This document shows positions 10,963 to 24,396 of a DNA stretch of 64,000 bases, one piece after another. Under the pieces are notes generated by a model. That model was not told where the DNA came from, did no database searches, and saw only the letters and a program-made list of their open reading frames with translations. This DNA comes from Exiguobacterium sp. s146 (GTDB taxonomy: Bacteria > Bacillota > Bacilli > Exiguobacteriales > Exiguobacteriaceae). The translations under genes were made by a program, and so were the position numbers. Position 1 is the stretch's first letter. Every line of letters starts with the position of its first letter. The DNA is taken from contig NZ_JACSMA010000002.1 of NCBI RefSeq assembly GCF_018618415.1, forward strand, positions 310,001 to 374,000. Direction: 5' to 3'.

Positions 10963-11789
10963 TTCAATTCGACCTTTCCTGTCTCGGAAATGAGTTCGAT
11001 GTTTGGTCGATTCGAGTTCGACAGATGGTACACGCCGCCCCCGATCTCGTTGAACCGTTCCGACGCCGTCACATTGCCCGACGTCGTGACGGTCACTTGG
11101 CCGGTCGCATTGCGCGGCGCGTAAGCGAGTGTTCCCGCTTCCGTCTGAATCGTCATGCTTTGATTGACGACGATGTCGCTCACGGTCGCGTTCCGATACG
11201 ACCGGATATCTCCCGTGACGACACGGACGGTTTCGAGTGTCGTATCACTCCGTGTCTCGACACGAAGCCGATCACTTTCGAGTTTTTTTACATTGATGGC
11301 GTTCGCCTCCAAGACGATCGTCTTGGCAATCAATCCTTGGCCGGTCACTTGCTCGGCCTCGACTTCAATCGATGTCATCGAGCTCGGCAAGGCGACTCGG
11401 ATTTTATAACGGGATGGTTCATCACTCGCCCGACTACCGAATTGACTGAATTGGCCGTAACGTTCGACGACCGAAATCGTATCGCCGACCGATTTGACTT
11501 TGATGCGACGCTCTTTCGAGTTCGTCTGTAACACATCAATGTGGACTTTCTCATTCGTGCTGCGAACGAACTCGACATTGCCGTGTGCCGTCTCGAGCCG
11601 AAGTTTCTTCATTTGATAGCGGTCCTCGTACGTGTCCCCGAGTGCCAACACGTGACTGAATATGAATAAATTCAAGAAGAAGATGAGGGGCAAAACGGTG
11701 AGGACGAGTCCGAACGCAAGTTTACGATGTTTCGGGATTGCTTGAAAGCGGGCTTTCAAGGACTTTCCCTTCATTCTAGAATACGCCAT
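10959..11789 (-). CDS. DUF4097-like membrane-anchored beta-repeat protein
   Basis: 276 residues. A basic N-terminus is followed by one membrane helix (about residues 29-50). An extracytoplasmic region of short beta-strand repeats follows (LRLETAHGNVEFV, VEVRTRSDT-type strands), as in DUF4097 proteins thought to form beta-helix-like solenoids. Such proteins often sit with envelope-stress or LiaFSR-type genes, but no partner of that kind is here. The ATG follows AAAGGAGAT by 4 bases. The operon partner is the DUF939 membrane protein. Function unknown. Confidence 0.7.
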   Translation of the reverse strand: MAYSRMKGKSLKARFQAIPKHRKLAFGLVLTVLPLIFFLNLFIFSHVLALGDTYEDRYQMKKLRLETAHGNVEFVRSTNEKVHIDVLQTNSKERRIKVKSVGDTISVVERYGQFSQFGSRASDEPSRYKIRVALPSSMTSIEVEAEQVTGQGLIAKTIVLEANAINVKKLESDRLRVETRSDTTLETVRVVTGDIRSYRNATVSDIVVNQSMTIQTEAGTLAYAPRNATGQVTVTTSGNVTASERFNEIGGGVYHLSNSNRPNIELISETGKVELK

Positions 11790-11818
11790 ACATATCTCCT
11801 TTTTCGACTGCTTTCCCT

Positions 11819-11824
11819 ATTCTA
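11819..11824 (-). promoter_or_regulatory. Extended -10 promoter element for the DUF4097-DUF939 operon
   Basis: TGTTAGAAT on the minus strand (TAGAAT at 11819-11824 with the extended TGn) lies about 30 bases upstream of the DUF4097 ATG. The -35 region is poor. Confidence 0.45.
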
Positions 11825-11852
11825 ACATGTTCAGTATCCCATGTACCGAATA

Positions 11853-11881
11853 GAAAAAGAATCCGCCCGGAGGTGGATTCT
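11853..11881 (-). terminator. Terminator at the end of the pyr operon
   Basis: Minus-strand arms AGAATCC and GGATTCT with an inner CC/GG pair are followed by TTTTTC, about 10 bases after the pyrE stop. Confidence 0.85.
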
Positions 11882-11890
11882 CGTTGCAGA

Positions 11891-12503
11891 TTATGAAGAT
11901 AAGACACGTTCGCTCCAACCGGTCGGGTCGTTTCGCCACTCGCGCAAGGAAGCAACTTCTTCTTTACTGATGATTCGCTTCTTGACGGCAACGTCGAGCA
12001 CATCCAACAGTGTAATCAGGGCATGCGCAGTAAATTCAGAGTCCAACAGATTGATGAGGAAACGGTCCAGACCGTAGGAGAAGATTGCCTGAATCTTAAT
12101 GACTTCCCCTCCGGCTTTCTGAATCGCCTTGGCAGCCGCGATGCTGGACGAGCCTGTCGAGAGTAAGTCTTCAATCACGACGACACGAGCCCCTGGTTCA
12201 AATCGGCCCTCGATTTGATTCCCTTTCCCGTGTCCTTTCGCACTCGAACGGACGTAGACGAGCGGTAATCCGAGCCGATCGGCCACCAGTGTCGCATGAG
12301 GAATCCCAGCTGTTGCCGTCCCGGCGATGACGTCGGCGTCGAGCGGACGAATCACCTCGACGAGCGCATCGACGATGAGATTGCGGACGTCCGGATAGCT
12401 GAGCGTCAAGCGATTGTCACAATAGATTGGACTCTTCAGTCCGCTCGACCACGTGTACGGGTTGTCTGGTGATAGGGTGATGGCCTCAATCTGTAATAAA
12501 GCT

Positions 12504-12520
<17 letters not shown>
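11891..12520 (-). CDS. pyrE: Orotate phosphoribosyltransferase
   Basis: Transfers ribose-5-phosphate from PRPP to orotate, giving OMP. 209 residues from ATG at 12520; upstream in-frame ATGs lie inside pyrF and lack a Shine-Dalgarno sequence. The PRPP-binding motif VVVIEDLLSTGSS is near residue 115. The flexible-loop residues fall in SSAKGHGKGN. The start codon lies inside the last codons of pyrF (17-base overlap) with GGAG 8 bases upstream. Last gene of the operon; a terminator follows. Confidence 0.95.
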
Positions 12521-14821
<2,301 letters not shown>

Positions 14822-14825
<4 letters not shown>

Positions 14826-17800
14826 ACGGTCACCCCGAACGTCGTGAACGCCGGCAGGCTCGTCGTTTGGAACGACAGGCTCTCGATGACTTGGAGCAGC
14901 GCCTTGACCGTGTCGAGCGACGTCAAGCAGAGCACCCCTTGCTCGGCCGCGGCCCGGCGGATGATGAATCCGTCTTTCGTCGCCAAGGCGTCACGTGTCG
15001 TCGTGTTCAAGACGATATCGACTTCCCCTCGTTCGATGACGCTCAGCATCGTCTCTCCAGCTTCATTGATTTTCCCGACCGGGTGGACAGGTAGGCCGTC
15101 TGTCGAGAGCGCCTGCGCCGTACCGGACGTGGCCATCAAACGGAAGCCGAGTCGATTGAAGCGGCGGGCGATGTCGAGCGCTTCTTCCTTGTCTTGGTCG
15201 GCTACCGTCAACAGGACGTTCCCTTTTAAGGCAATCGTCATCCCGGCGGCGACGAGTCCTTTATAGAGTGCCTTCTCGAGCGTACGGTCGGTTGCCATGA
15301 CTTCACCGGTCGATTTCATCTCCGGCCCAAGTGATGGGTCGACTTCTTTCAGTTTCGCGAAACTGAATACCGGGACTTTGACCGAGATGGCGTCCGCTTC
15401 CGGATGGAGCCCTGTCCCGAGTCCGAGTTCTTGCAGGCTCGTCCCAAGAATTGTCTGCGTAGCGATTCGTGCGACCGGCAGCCCCGTCACTTTCGAGATG
15501 AACGGCACGGTCCGGCTTGCGCGCGGGTTGACCTCGATGACGTATAAGTCGTCGGCGTAGACAAACTGGATATTGAGCAACCCTTTAATGTTGAACGCCT
15601 TGGCGAGTTTGATCGTGTAGTCGACGACCTTCTGTTTTAACGCTTCGCTCAACCGTTGTGGCGGATACACGGCGATCGAGTCGCCCGAATGGACCCCGGC
15701 CCGTTCGATATGTTCCATGATGCCCGGGATGTAGACGTCTGTCCCATCACAGATGGCGTCGACTTCGATCTCGATGCCCGTCAAATAGCGATCAATCAGG
15801 ACGGGACGGTCTTTCGAGGCGACAACGGCGTGGCGCATGTATCGCTCGAGCTCCGAGCGCTCGTAAACGATCTCCATGGCCCGGCCGCCGAGGACGTATG
15901 ACGGGCGGACGAGCACCGGATAGCCGAGCATGTCGGCGCAGGCGACAGCCTCTTCGACCGTGACCGCCGTCTTGCCTGGTGGTTGGGCGAGTCGCTCGGC
16001 CGAGAGCGTCGCTTCGAACGCTTTCCGGTCTTCGGCGCGGTCGATATCCTCCAGCGACGTCCCTAAAATCTGGACCCCTTCCGCTTCGAGCGAGGCCGCC
16101 AAGTTGATGGCCGTCTGGCCACCGAATTGGACGATGACACCGAGCGGCTGTTCGTTACGGATGACCTCGAGTACGTCCTCGGTCGTGAGCGGTTCGAAGT
16201 AGAGCCGGTCCGAGATCGAGAAGTCGGTCGACACCGTCTCCGGGTTGTTGTTGATGATGATGGCTTCATAACCGGCGTCACGAATCGTCTGAATCGAATG
16301 GACGGTCGCGTAATCGAACTCGACACCTTGTCCGATGCGGATCGGACCCGATCCGAGGACGAGAATCGATGGTTTGTCGGTCTTCACGGCCTCGTTCTCG
16401 ACTTCGTACGTCCCGTAAAAGTACGGTGTCTCCGAGGCGAACTCGGCCGCACACGTGTCGACCATCTTGTACACCGGGCGGATGCCCCAGTCGTTCCGGA
16501 GCGACGTCACCGTCTCCACGCTCTCGTTCATGATGCGGGCAATCATCTTATCGCTGAAGCCGAGACGTTTCGTCTCGAGGAGGCGTTCTGGCGTGAGCGG
16601 CTCAAGCCGGAGCGTCTCTTCCTGTTGCCAAATCCGTGCGAGTTTCGATAGGAAGAAGCGGTCGATTTTCGTCAGCTCATGCAACTGTTCCGTCGAATAG
16701 CCGCGACGGAGCGCCTCATAGAGCATCCACAACCGTTCATCGGTCGGCGTGGTCAACTCACGGTCGAGCTCCTCTGTCGTCAATTGCGAAAGCCGGGGCA
16801 CGGCCAAGTCTTCTGTCCCGAGTTCAAGTGAACGGACAGCCTTGAGAAGCGCTTCCTCCAAGTTGCGGCCAATCGCCATCACTTCCCCGGTCGCTTTCAT
16901 CTGGGTGCCGAGGCGGCGGTCGGCCGTCTCAAACTTATCGAAGGCGAAGCGTGGAATTTTGGCGACGACATAGTCGAGCGCCGGTTCGAACGAGGCGTAA
17001 CTCGTCTCCGTCACCGGGTTCTTCAGTTCTGACAATTTGTATCCGACCGCCACTTTTGCAGCCAGCTTCGCGATCGGGTATCCTGTCGCTTTCGAGGCGA
17101 GCGCCGAACTGCGCGAGACACGCGGGTTGACCTCGATGACGTAGTACGTGAAGCTGTCCGGGTCGAGGGCGAACTGGATGTTGCAGCCCCCTTCGATGCC
17201 GAGAGCACGGATGATATCAAGTGAGACGCTGCGGAGCATCTGATAGTCGCGGTCCGACAGTGTCTGCGTCGGGGCGAAGACGATCGAGTCGCCCGTATGG
17301 ACCCCGACCGGGTCAAAGTTTTCCATCGCACAGACGATAATGGCCTGGTCGCTCGAATCGCGCATCACCTCATATTCGACTTCTTTCATGCCCGCAATCG
17401 ATTTCTCGAGCAACACTTGTGTCACCGGACTCGCTTTCAGTCCTGATTCGACGAACTGCTCGAATTCATTCCGGTCATGGGCAATCCCGCCACCGGTTCC
17501 TCCGAGTGTGTACGCCGGGCGGATGATAATCGGATAGCCGATCCGGTCGGCAAAGCCCCAAGCCGACTCGAGCGACTGCACGATTTCGCTTTCCGGTACC
17601 CCGTGGCCGAGCTGATACATGAGGTCACGGAATTGCTCCCGATCCTCGGCTTGTTCGATGGCCGACAATTTCGTCCCGAGCAATTCGACGCCGCAATCTT
17701 CAAGCACGCCGCGGCGGTCGAGTTCCATCGCCAAGTTGAGGCCGGTCTGGCCGCCAAGTGTGGCCAGGAGGGCGTCCGGGCGTTCTTGACGGATAATCCG

Positions 17801-18025
17801 TTCGACGAACTCCGGTTCGAGCGGTTCGATATAGACACGGTCCGCCGTCGTCGGGTCGGTCATGATCGTGGCCGGGTTCGAGTTGACGAGGATGACCTCG
17901 TATCCTTCTTCTTTCAAGGCAAGACACGCCTGAGTACCAGCATAGTCAAATTCTGCCGCCTGTCCGATGACGATCGGGCCGGATCCGATTACAAGGATTT
18001 TCTGAATATCTGGTCGTTTTGGCAT
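14822..18025 (-). CDS. carB: Carbamoyl phosphate synthase large subunit (PyrAB)
   Basis: 1067 residues, the family length. Two duplicated ATP-grasp halves: the first opens [21 protein letters not shown] (residues 8 onward) and the second repeats [17 protein letters not shown] near residue 553. The C-terminal MGS-like domain (about 940-1067), including TSGTAQAL, is the usual site of allosteric control. It makes carbamoyl phosphate from bicarbonate, ATP and ammonia supplied by CarA. The ATG lies one base after the carA TGA. Being inside pyr suggests a pyrimidine-dedicated enzyme. Confidence 0.97.
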
Positions 18026-18026
18026 G

Positions 18027-19109
18027 TCACATTCCTACTTTCTGTTTGTTTTCTTGAACGAGTTGCATGAACTGGTCAAATAAATCGTTGGCATCGTATG
18101 GGCCTGGAGCCGCCTCGGGATGGTATTGCACCGAGAACGTCGGATGATGCAGATGCTTCACCCCTTCGACCGTGCCATCGTTGACGGCGCGGTGCGTGAC
18201 GACGAGTCCTGTCGTCGCGAGTGACGACTCATCGACCGCGTAGCCGTGGTTTTGGGATGTGATTGTCACCGCCCCGGTCTCAAGCTCGAGCACGGGATGG
18301 TTGGCGCCGCGATGGCCGAACGGAAGTTTGAACGTGTTGGCCCCGCTCGCGAGCGCGATCAACTGATGACCGAGACAAATCCCGAAGATCGGGAGGGTCG
18401 GCATGAGGCGCTCGATGAGTGGCAGCGCCGTCGGGACGTCTTTCGGGTCCCCCGGTCCGTTTGACAGCATGACGCCGTCCGGTTCGTAGCGCATCACTTC
18501 TTCGGCCGTCACGTCGTGCGGCAAGACGACGACCTCACAGTCGCGCTTCACGAGTTCACGCATGATGCCGAGCTTCGCACCGAAATCGATGAGGGCGATT
18601 CGTGGTCCGCTGCCGGTACTGACATACGCCCGCTTCGTCGAGACGCGCTCGACCTGATTGGTCGGTAGCTGGACATCGAAGCGGTGTTGGACCGTCTCCC
18701 ACGTCGAGTCCCCGTCGACCATGACGCCGCGCATGACGCCGAGTGAGCGCAAGTGACGCGTCAACATGCGTGTGTCGACTCCGGCCAGACCCGGGATATT
18801 AAAACGTTTGAGCGTGTCATGAAGCGTCGCCGTCGAGCGGAAGTTCGACGGTGCGTCGCACACTTCTTTGACGATGAACCCTTTCGCCATCGGGACGGTC
18901 GTCTCGAAATCTTCGCGGTTGACGCCATAGTTCCCAATCAACGGATTCGTCAACACGATGAGTTGGTCGCAGTATGACGGGTCGGACAACATCTCTTGAT
19001 ATCCGGTCATCCCAGTCTGGAAGACGACTTCCCCGATCGTCTCGACGTCAGCGCCAAATGCTGTCCCTACAAATGAAGTCCCGTCCTCAAGCCATAATGT
19101 TCGTTTCAT
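18027..19109 (-). CDS. carA: Carbamoyl phosphate synthase small (glutaminase) subunit (PyrAA)
   Basis: 360 residues. The N-terminal CPSase small-chain domain is followed by a class I glutamine amidotransferase domain with the nucleophile in FGICLGHQL (near residue 243) and the His-Glu pair in VQYHPEA. It provides ammonia to CarB. It overlaps pyrC by 23 bases, its GGGGAG Shine-Dalgarno sequence lying inside pyrC. Confidence 0.96.
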   Translation of the reverse strand: MKRTLWLEDGTSFVGTAFGADVETIGEVVFQTGMTGYQEMLSDPSYCDQLIVLTNPLIGNYGVNREDFETTVPMAKGFIVKEVCDAPSNFRSTATLHDTLKRFNIPGLAGVDTRMLTRHLRSLGVMRGVMVDGDSTWETVQHRFDVQLPTNQVERVSTKRAYVSTGSGPRIALIDFGAKLGIMRELVKRDCEVVVLPHDVTAEEVMRYEPDGVMLSNGPGDPKDVPTALPLIERLMPTLPIFGICLGHQLIALASGANTFKLPFGHRGANHPVLELETGAVTITSQNHGYAVDESSLATTGLVVTHRAVNDGTVEGVKHLHHPTFSVQYHPEAAPGPYDANDLFDQFMQLVQENKQKVGM

Positions 19110-20367
19110 CGAATCTCCCCTTATATACGATTTTTCCAGCTGCGATCGTCATGACCGGCCAGCCAACTAGTTTCTTTCCAGCGAACGGTGTGTTCTTCCC
19201 TTTCGAGCGGAACGTCGTCGGATCGACCACGCGTTCCGTCTCCGTGTCGATGAGCGCGAAATCGGCAGCCCGTCCTTCCTCAATCACACCGTACGGTAAT
19301 CCGAACACGTCGCTCGGCCGCTTCGTCATCCACTCGATGAGCGCCGCTTCTTCCATCTGTCCCGTTTTGACGAACGTCGTGTATAGGAGTGGGAACGCCG
19401 TCTCGAAACCGGTGATGCCGAACGGGGCCCGTTCCATGCCGGCCGCCTTCTCCTCGGCCGTGTGCGGGGCATGGTCAGTCGCGATCATATCGATCGTGCC
19501 ATCGAACAAACCTTCGAGGAGCGCGTCCCGGTCATCCGCGCTGCGGAGCGGCGGGTTCATTTTAAAGTTCGGGTCGAGGCCCGGGATGTCATCTTCACAG
19601 AGGACGAGGTGGTGCGGTGTCACTTCGGCCGTGACCCGGATGCCGGCTCGTTTGGCGTCTCGGATGACACGCACCGACTGTCGGGACGAGACGTGGCAGA
19701 CGTGATAGTGACAGCCGGTCTCTTCGGCGATCAAGACGTCGCGGGCGATATGGATACTCTCGGCGAGGCTCGGGATGCCTTGGATGCCGTGTTCGTCACT
19801 GAACCGGCCTTCGTGGACCGAACCGGCCTTGAGTGTATTGTCCTCGCAGTGGGCGACGATCGCCTTGTCGAGCCGTTTCGCTTCCCGCATCGCCGCGCGC
19901 ATCATCGCCGCGGATTGAACGCCGACCCCGTCATCGGTGAAGGCGAACGAATCTGCGAGCGAGGCCATGTCGACTTGTTCGGTCCCGAGCTGCCGTTTCG
20001 TGATAGCGGCGTATGGAAGCACCCGCACGATGGCGTCTTGCTCGATTTTAGCCAACAGCTGGTCCATCGTCGCGCGGTCGTCTGGGACGGGGCGCGTGTT
20101 CGGCATCGCACAGATGGTGGTGAATCCGCCGGCCGCGGCCGCCTCGGTTCCGGTCTTGATCGTCTCTTTCTTCTCCCCGCCCGGCTCGCGTAAGTGAACG
20201 TGGACATCGACGAGTCCCGGGATGAGCAGCATCCCCGTCGCGTCAATCACGTCATGTCCTGCGGTCGTGCCGTTATAGTCGACCGAGCGGATCTTGCCGT
20301 CTTCGATCAATAGATTCGTCGTCCGTTTCGTGTTCCCGTCATACCAAGTTGCGTGTTGAAGTATCAT
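19087..20367 (-). CDS. pyrC: Dihydroorotase
   Basis: 426 residues, class I dihydroorotase of the Bacillus type. The metal-binding motif is HVHLREPG (about residues 57-64), with later ligands in CHVSS and the [12 protein letters not shown] segment. It cyclises carbamoyl aspartate to dihydroorotate. It overlaps pyrB by 4 bases and carA by 23 bases. Confidence 0.96.
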   Translation of the reverse strand: MILQHATWYDGNTKRTTNLLIEDGKIRSVDYNGTTAGHDVIDATGMLLIPGLVDVHVHLREPGGEKKETIKTGTEAAAAGGFTTICAMPNTRPVPDDRATMDQLLAKIEQDAIVRVLPYAAITKRQLGTEQVDMASLADSFAFTDDGVGVQSAAMMRAAMREAKRLDKAIVAHCEDNTLKAGSVHEGRFSDEHGIQGIPSLAESIHIARDVLIAEETGCHYHVCHVSSRQSVRVIRDAKRAGIRVTAEVTPHHLVLCEDDIPGLDPNFKMNPPLRSADDRDALLEGLFDGTIDMIATDHAPHTAEEKAAGMERAPFGITGFETAFPLLYTTFVKTGQMEEAALIEWMTKRPSDVFGLPYGVIEEGRAADFALIDTETERVVDPTTFRSKGKNTPFAGKKLVGWPVMTIAAGKIVYKGRFDETNIMA

Positions 20368-21269
20368 AATTTTCCCCCTAATGCTCGATTTAAGATGGCC
20401 ATCCGGGCGTAAACGCCGTTCGTCATCTGTGGAAAGATGCGCGACTGTGGATGTTCGATCAGACTGCCGGCAATCTCGACGTCCCGATTGACCGGGGCCG
20501 GATGCATGATGATCGCTTTCGGTTTCATCCGCTCGACGCGGGCTGGCGTCAAGCCGTAGCGCTCATGGTAATCTTCTTTTGAAAAGATATCGCCCATGAT
20601 GTGGCGCTCATGCTGAACGCGCAGCAACATGATGACGTCACAGTCGGCCAACACGTCGTCGAGGTCATGATGCTCGAGCCCCATCGACTCGTCCCACCAA
20701 GAGGCGGGGCTACAGCCGACGACGTTCGCGCCGAGTCGTTTGAGCACCGAGGCGTTCGAGCGGGCGACGCGACTGTGGACAAGGTCGCCACAGATGGCGA
20801 TATTCAATCCCTCGAACGTCTTGAACTCTTCAAAGATTGTGACGAGATCGAGGAGTGACTGGGACGGGTGTTCCCCGCTCCCGTCCCCGCCGTTCAAAAC
20901 CGGGATCTTCAATTTTTCGACGAGTTCATGGTAGTAGCCCGACTCCGGATGGCGGATGACGAGGGCGTCGACTCCAATCGCCTCGAGCGTCTTGCATGTG
21001 TCGTAGAGCGTCTCGCCTTTCGTCACCGATGACGTGGCCACATCGAACGGGATTTCTTGGACGTTCAAGTGCCGTTCGGCCATTTGAAATGAATTTTTCG
21101 TCCGCGTCGAGTTTTCGAAGAACAAGTTCGCGACCGTCTTCCCGTCGAACAGAGGGGGCATGTTCCCTTGTTTATAACGGAGCGATTCTTCGATTAAGCC
21201 CATAATCTCGTCGAGGCTGAGCGTGTCCAAACTGACAAAATGCTTCGGTTGTTGTTTGATGATGTTCAT
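20364..21269 (-). CDS. pyrB: Aspartate carbamoyltransferase catalytic subunit
   Basis: 301 residues from ATG at 21269, preceded by GGAGGAG. The carbamoyl phosphate site FENSTRTK is near residue 50 and HPAPVNRD near residue 253. It condenses carbamoyl phosphate and aspartate. No regulatory pyrI gene is present, as in Bacillus. Longer frames to 21356 run into the terminator hairpin of the leader and have no proper start. It is preceded by a PyrR attenuator. Confidence 0.96.
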   Translation of the reverse strand: MNIIKQQPKHFVSLDTLSLDEIMGLIEESLRYKQGNMPPLFDGKTVANLFFENSTRTKNSFQMAERHLNVQEIPFDVATSSVTKGETLYDTCKTLEAIGVDALVIRHPESGYYHELVEKLKIPVLNGGDGSGEHPSQSLLDLVTIFEEFKTFEGLNIAICGDLVHSRVARSNASVLKRLGANVVGCSPASWWDESMGLEHHDLDDVLADCDVIMLLRVQHERHIMGDIFSKEDYHERYGLTPARVERMKPKAIIMHPAPVNRDVEIAGSLIEHPQSRIFPQMTNGVYARMAILNRALGGKL

Positions 21270-21303
21270 GTTCGTCTCCTCCTTTTTTGTGAAGGCAAAG
21301 AGA

Positions 21304-21407
21304 AAAGGCGCCTCTTCACCTACGTGAAGGGACGCCTTTACCTGGGCAGAACACACCCAAATAAACGAGCCTTCACTTTGCCGACCTCACGGGATCGAAT
21401 TAAAAGT
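21304..21407 (-). promoter_or_regulatory. PyrR attenuator upstream of pyrB
   Basis: The PyrR-binding loop lies at 21375-21407: outer arms ACTTT/AAAGT, inner arms CGA/TCG and the conserved loop TCCCGTGAGG. It overlaps the last codons of pyrP. The terminator stem is at 21304-21339, with arms beginning AAAGGCG and ending CGCCTTT, followed by a modest T-rich run. By analogy with B. subtilis, UMP-bound PyrR stabilises the loop, prevents antiterminator formation and stops transcription before pyrB. Confidence 0.88.
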
Positions 21408-22701
21408 TACTTGCTTGTCGTGTGTCTTCAGTTGTTTCAGCAGCAGGCTCTTCTACGCTCTCCGCTTTTGGCAAGAAGGCGTTCAAGAGAATTCCGACGA
21501 CCGTTGCGAGCGCCATCCCTTGGACCGGGAAGCTACCGAGTTGGACCATCGCCCCACCGAGTCCGACGACGAGAATGACCGAGGCGATGATGAGGTTGCG
21601 TTTCTCGGCGAGATCGACGTTGCTCTCGACCATCGTCCGGAGACCGTTCGAGGCGATGACCCCGAACAATAGAATCGAGATGCCGCCTTTTACCGGGTTC
21701 GGGATCGTCGAGATGAACGCTTCGACGTGTCCGAGGAATCCAAAGCTGATGGCCATGAGCGCCGCTCCAGCGATGACGTAGACGCTATACACTTTCGTGA
21801 TGGCCATGACCCCGTTGTTCTCACCGTAAGTCGTACACGGTGGACCACCGAGTGCCGAGGCGACCGCTTTGCCGATCCCGTCGCCGAGAAGCGTGCGATG
21901 GAGACCTGGGTCTTTCATCGTCTCGCGACCGATGATTTTCGATGTGACCATCTGGTCGCCGATATGTTCCGTCATCGTGACGAGCGCGACCGGGACGATG
22001 GCGAGCAATGCCCCGACCTGCCACATCGGCATGTAGTCGACGAACACCATCGTGAAGTCAGGCAGTTGGAACAAGCTTGCTTGTCCGATTGCCGAGTAGT
22101 CGATGATGCCGAACAGCGCGGCGATGACGTATCCGCCGATGATGCCGAACAGAATCGGGACGGCGCCCCAGACACCTTTGAGCGTCGTCATGGCGAGAAT
22201 CGTGATGCCGAGCGTGAGCAGCGCGATCGTGATGAACGTTCCGTTATAGGCTCCGTCTTTGTTCATCGACATGTCGATGGCGACCGGTGCGAGCGATAAG
22301 CCGATGACCATGATGACCGGTCCGACGACAACCGGCGGCAACAAGCGCAGCAACCAGTTCACGCCTGTCTTGTAGATGACGAGCGAGACGACACCGTAGA
22401 CGGCACCGGCGATGATGCCTCCGAACAAGGCGGCCTCGACACCCCACTGTTGGCTGACGGCGATGATTGGCGCGATATACGCGAAGCTCGACCCGAGATA
22501 GGTTGGGACTTTGAAGCGGGTGATGGCTAGGAATGAGAGCGTGGCCACTCCGGAAGCGACGAGGGCGACGGATGTGTTCAGCCCCGTCAAAATCGGGACT
22601 AAAATCGTCGCTCCGAACATGGCGAAGACGTGTTGCAGGCTGAAGAGCAGCCATTGCGGTAAATGAGCTGGACGCTCGTGAATGTTGAGGATGGGTTTCA
22701 T
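21400..22701 (-). CDS. pyrP: Uracil permease (NCS2 / nucleobase-cation symporter 2)
   Basis: 433 residues with many membrane helices. It opens MKPILNIHERP; family features include the QHVFAMFGATILVP helix, TYLGSSFAYIAP and the conserved TTYGENNGVMA motif of NCS2 uracil/xanthine transporters. It imports uracil with protons. The ATG at 22701 has AAGGAG 8 bases upstream, which is part of a PyrR-binding hairpin. It sits between pyrR and pyrB as in B. subtilis. Confidence 0.94.
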   Translation of the reverse strand: MKPILNIHERPAHLPQWLLFSLQHVFAMFGATILVPILTGLNTSVALVASGVATLSFLAITRFKVPTYLGSSFAYIAPIIAVSQQWGVEAALFGGIIAGAVYGVVSLVIYKTGVNWLLRLLPPVVVGPVIMVIGLSLAPVAIDMSMNKDGAYNGTFITIALLTLGITILAMTTLKGVWGAVPILFGIIGGYVIAALFGIIDYSAIGQASLFQLPDFTMVFVDYMPMWQVGALLAIVPVALVTMTEHIGDQMVTSKIIGRETMKDPGLHRTLLGDGIGKAVASALGGPPCTTYGENNGVMAITKVYSVYVIAGAALMAISFGFLGHVEAFISTIPNPVKGGISILLFGVIASNGLRTMVESNVDLAEKRNLIIASVILVVGLGGAMVQLGSFPVQGMALATVVGILLNAFLPKAESVEEPAAETTEDTRQASNF

Positions 22702-22709
22702 ATGTGGTT

Positions 22710-22742
22710 CTCCTTCCTGGCCTCTCTGGACCACCTTAAAGG
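22710..22742 (-). promoter_or_regulatory. PyrR-binding loop overlapping the pyrP Shine-Dalgarno sequence
   Basis: Outer arms CCTT/AAGG and inner arms TGG/CCA surround the conserved loop TCCAGAGAGG at 22712-22742. The 3' arm AAGG is the first part of the pyrP ribosome-binding site (AAGGAG, 22710-22715). Only about 8 bases separate it from the ATG and no terminator stem lies between. Transcription attenuation as at pyrR and pyrB therefore seems impossible; PyrR would be expected to block translation instead. Confidence 0.8.
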
Positions 22743-22749
22743 TTTTGGT

Positions 22750-23304
<555 letters not shown>

Positions 23305-23310
23305 TTATAT

Positions 23311-23444
23311 AAAAAAAGAAGACTTCCTGATCCGGCTGGAAAAGGAAGTCTTCATATGTGAGGGCAGACCTCTGCCTCAAATAATCGACGTGTCGTGGCC
23401 GCGGCCACAATCCTTTCACAGCCTCTCTGGACTGGGTTTAAAGG
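23311..23444 (-). promoter_or_regulatory. PyrR attenuator upstream of pyrR
   Basis: The PyrR-binding loop is at 23412-23444: lower arms CCTTT/AAAGG, inner AG/CT and loop TCCAGAGAGG. It is followed by an intrinsic terminator at 23311-23353, arms GAAGACTTCCT/AGGAAGTCTTC and seven T. Sequence between them can form the competing antiterminator. Classical Bacillus-type layout. Confidence 0.93.
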
Positions 23445-23459
23445 TGTTATGCTTCCTAG

Positions 23460-23488
23460 ACTATAAATCGGAATCGGTTGAAAGTCAA
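23460..23488 (-). promoter_or_regulatory. SigA promoter of the pyr operon
   Basis: TTGACT (23483-23488) and TATAGT (23460-23465) on the minus strand have an ideal 17-base spacer. The -35 element overlaps the rluD stop region, and the predicted start site lies just before the PyrR-binding loop. Confidence 0.85.
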
Positions 23489-24396
23489 CGCGTTTTCTCG
23501 ATTTTGTCTAATTTGGTGAGTTCCGCCTCGAAATCAGCCGGGAGTTTCGCTTCGAATTCTAGCCATTCGTTCGTGCGTGGATGGAAGAAACCGAGCGTCG
23601 CCGCGTGGAGCGCCTGACCGTTCAATTGAATCGTGCGGCGCGGACCGTATTTCGGGTCACCGGCGAGCGGATGGCCAATATAACGCATGTGAACGCGGAT
23701 TTGGTGCGTCCGCCCCGTCTCGAGTTTACACTCGACGAGCGTGAAGTCTTTATACCGCTCGAGGAGACGGAAGTGCGTGATCGCTTCTTTCGCGTTCTTG
23801 TCCGTCACCGTCATCCGCTGACGGTCGTTCGTGTCACGCCCGATTGGCGCTTCGATCGTCCCGAGTTCATGGGCGACTTCGCCATGGACGAGGGCGATGT
23901 ATTCACGCTTGATTTTGCGATCCTTCAACTGGCTCGCGAGCGATTCGTGGGCCACATCGTTTTTCGCGACCATGAGCAGACCAGTCGTATCTTTGTCGAT
24001 ACGATGGACGATGCCTGGACGTTTGACACCATTGATGCCTGACAGATCGTCACAGTGGTAGAGAAGTGCGTTGACGAGCGTCCCTGACGTATGGCCGGCC
24101 GCCGGATGGACGACCATGCCGCGCGCCTTGTTGACGACGATGACATCCTCGTCCTCATAGACGACGTCGAGCGGGATATTCTCAGGTAACACTTCGAGTT
24201 CGACGGCATCTGGGACCGTCACGACGATTTCGTCGCCTGCTTGCAGTTTATAGTTCGGCTTGACGATTTGACCGTTCACGAGCAAGTCGCCCGCCTTAAT
24301 CCAGTCTTGGATTTGCGAACGTGACCAGTCACTCTGTTCGCTCATCCATTTATCGATACGAGCCTTTTCTTCGGCGACAAATGTGTAAGTTTCCAT
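23485..24396 (-). CDS. RluD-family 23S rRNA pseudouridine synthase (YlyB type)
   Basis: 303 residues. An N-terminal S4 RNA-binding domain (about 15-75) is followed by the RluA/RluD catalytic domain with HRIDKDTTGLLM (catalytic Asp near residue 138) and the GRTHQIRVHM motif. It isomerises uridines in large-subunit rRNA; the exact target cannot be told from sequence. The ATG shares a base with the lspA stop (TAATG). In B. subtilis the same lspA-ylyB-pyrR order exists. Confidence 0.9.
   Translation of the reverse strand: METYTFVAEEKARIDKWMSEQSDWSRSQIQDWIKAGDLLVNGQIVKPNYKLQAGDEIVVTVPDAVELEVLPENIPLDVVYEDEDVIVVNKARGMVVHPAAGHTSGTLVNALLYHCDDLSGINGVKRPGIVHRIDKDTTGLLMVAKNDVAHESLASQLKDRKIKREYIALVHGEVAHELGTIEAPIGRDTNDRQRMTVTDKNAKEAITHFRLLERYKDFTLVECKLETGRTHQIRVHMRYIGHPLAGDPKYGPRRTIQLNGQALHAATLGFFHPRTNEWLEFEAKLPADFEAELTKLDKIEKTR

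Noticed and set aside
19462-20193. 243-codon plus-strand frame opposite pyrC
   Set aside because: Shadow frame caused by codon bias in GC-balanced DNA; no start signal or motif.
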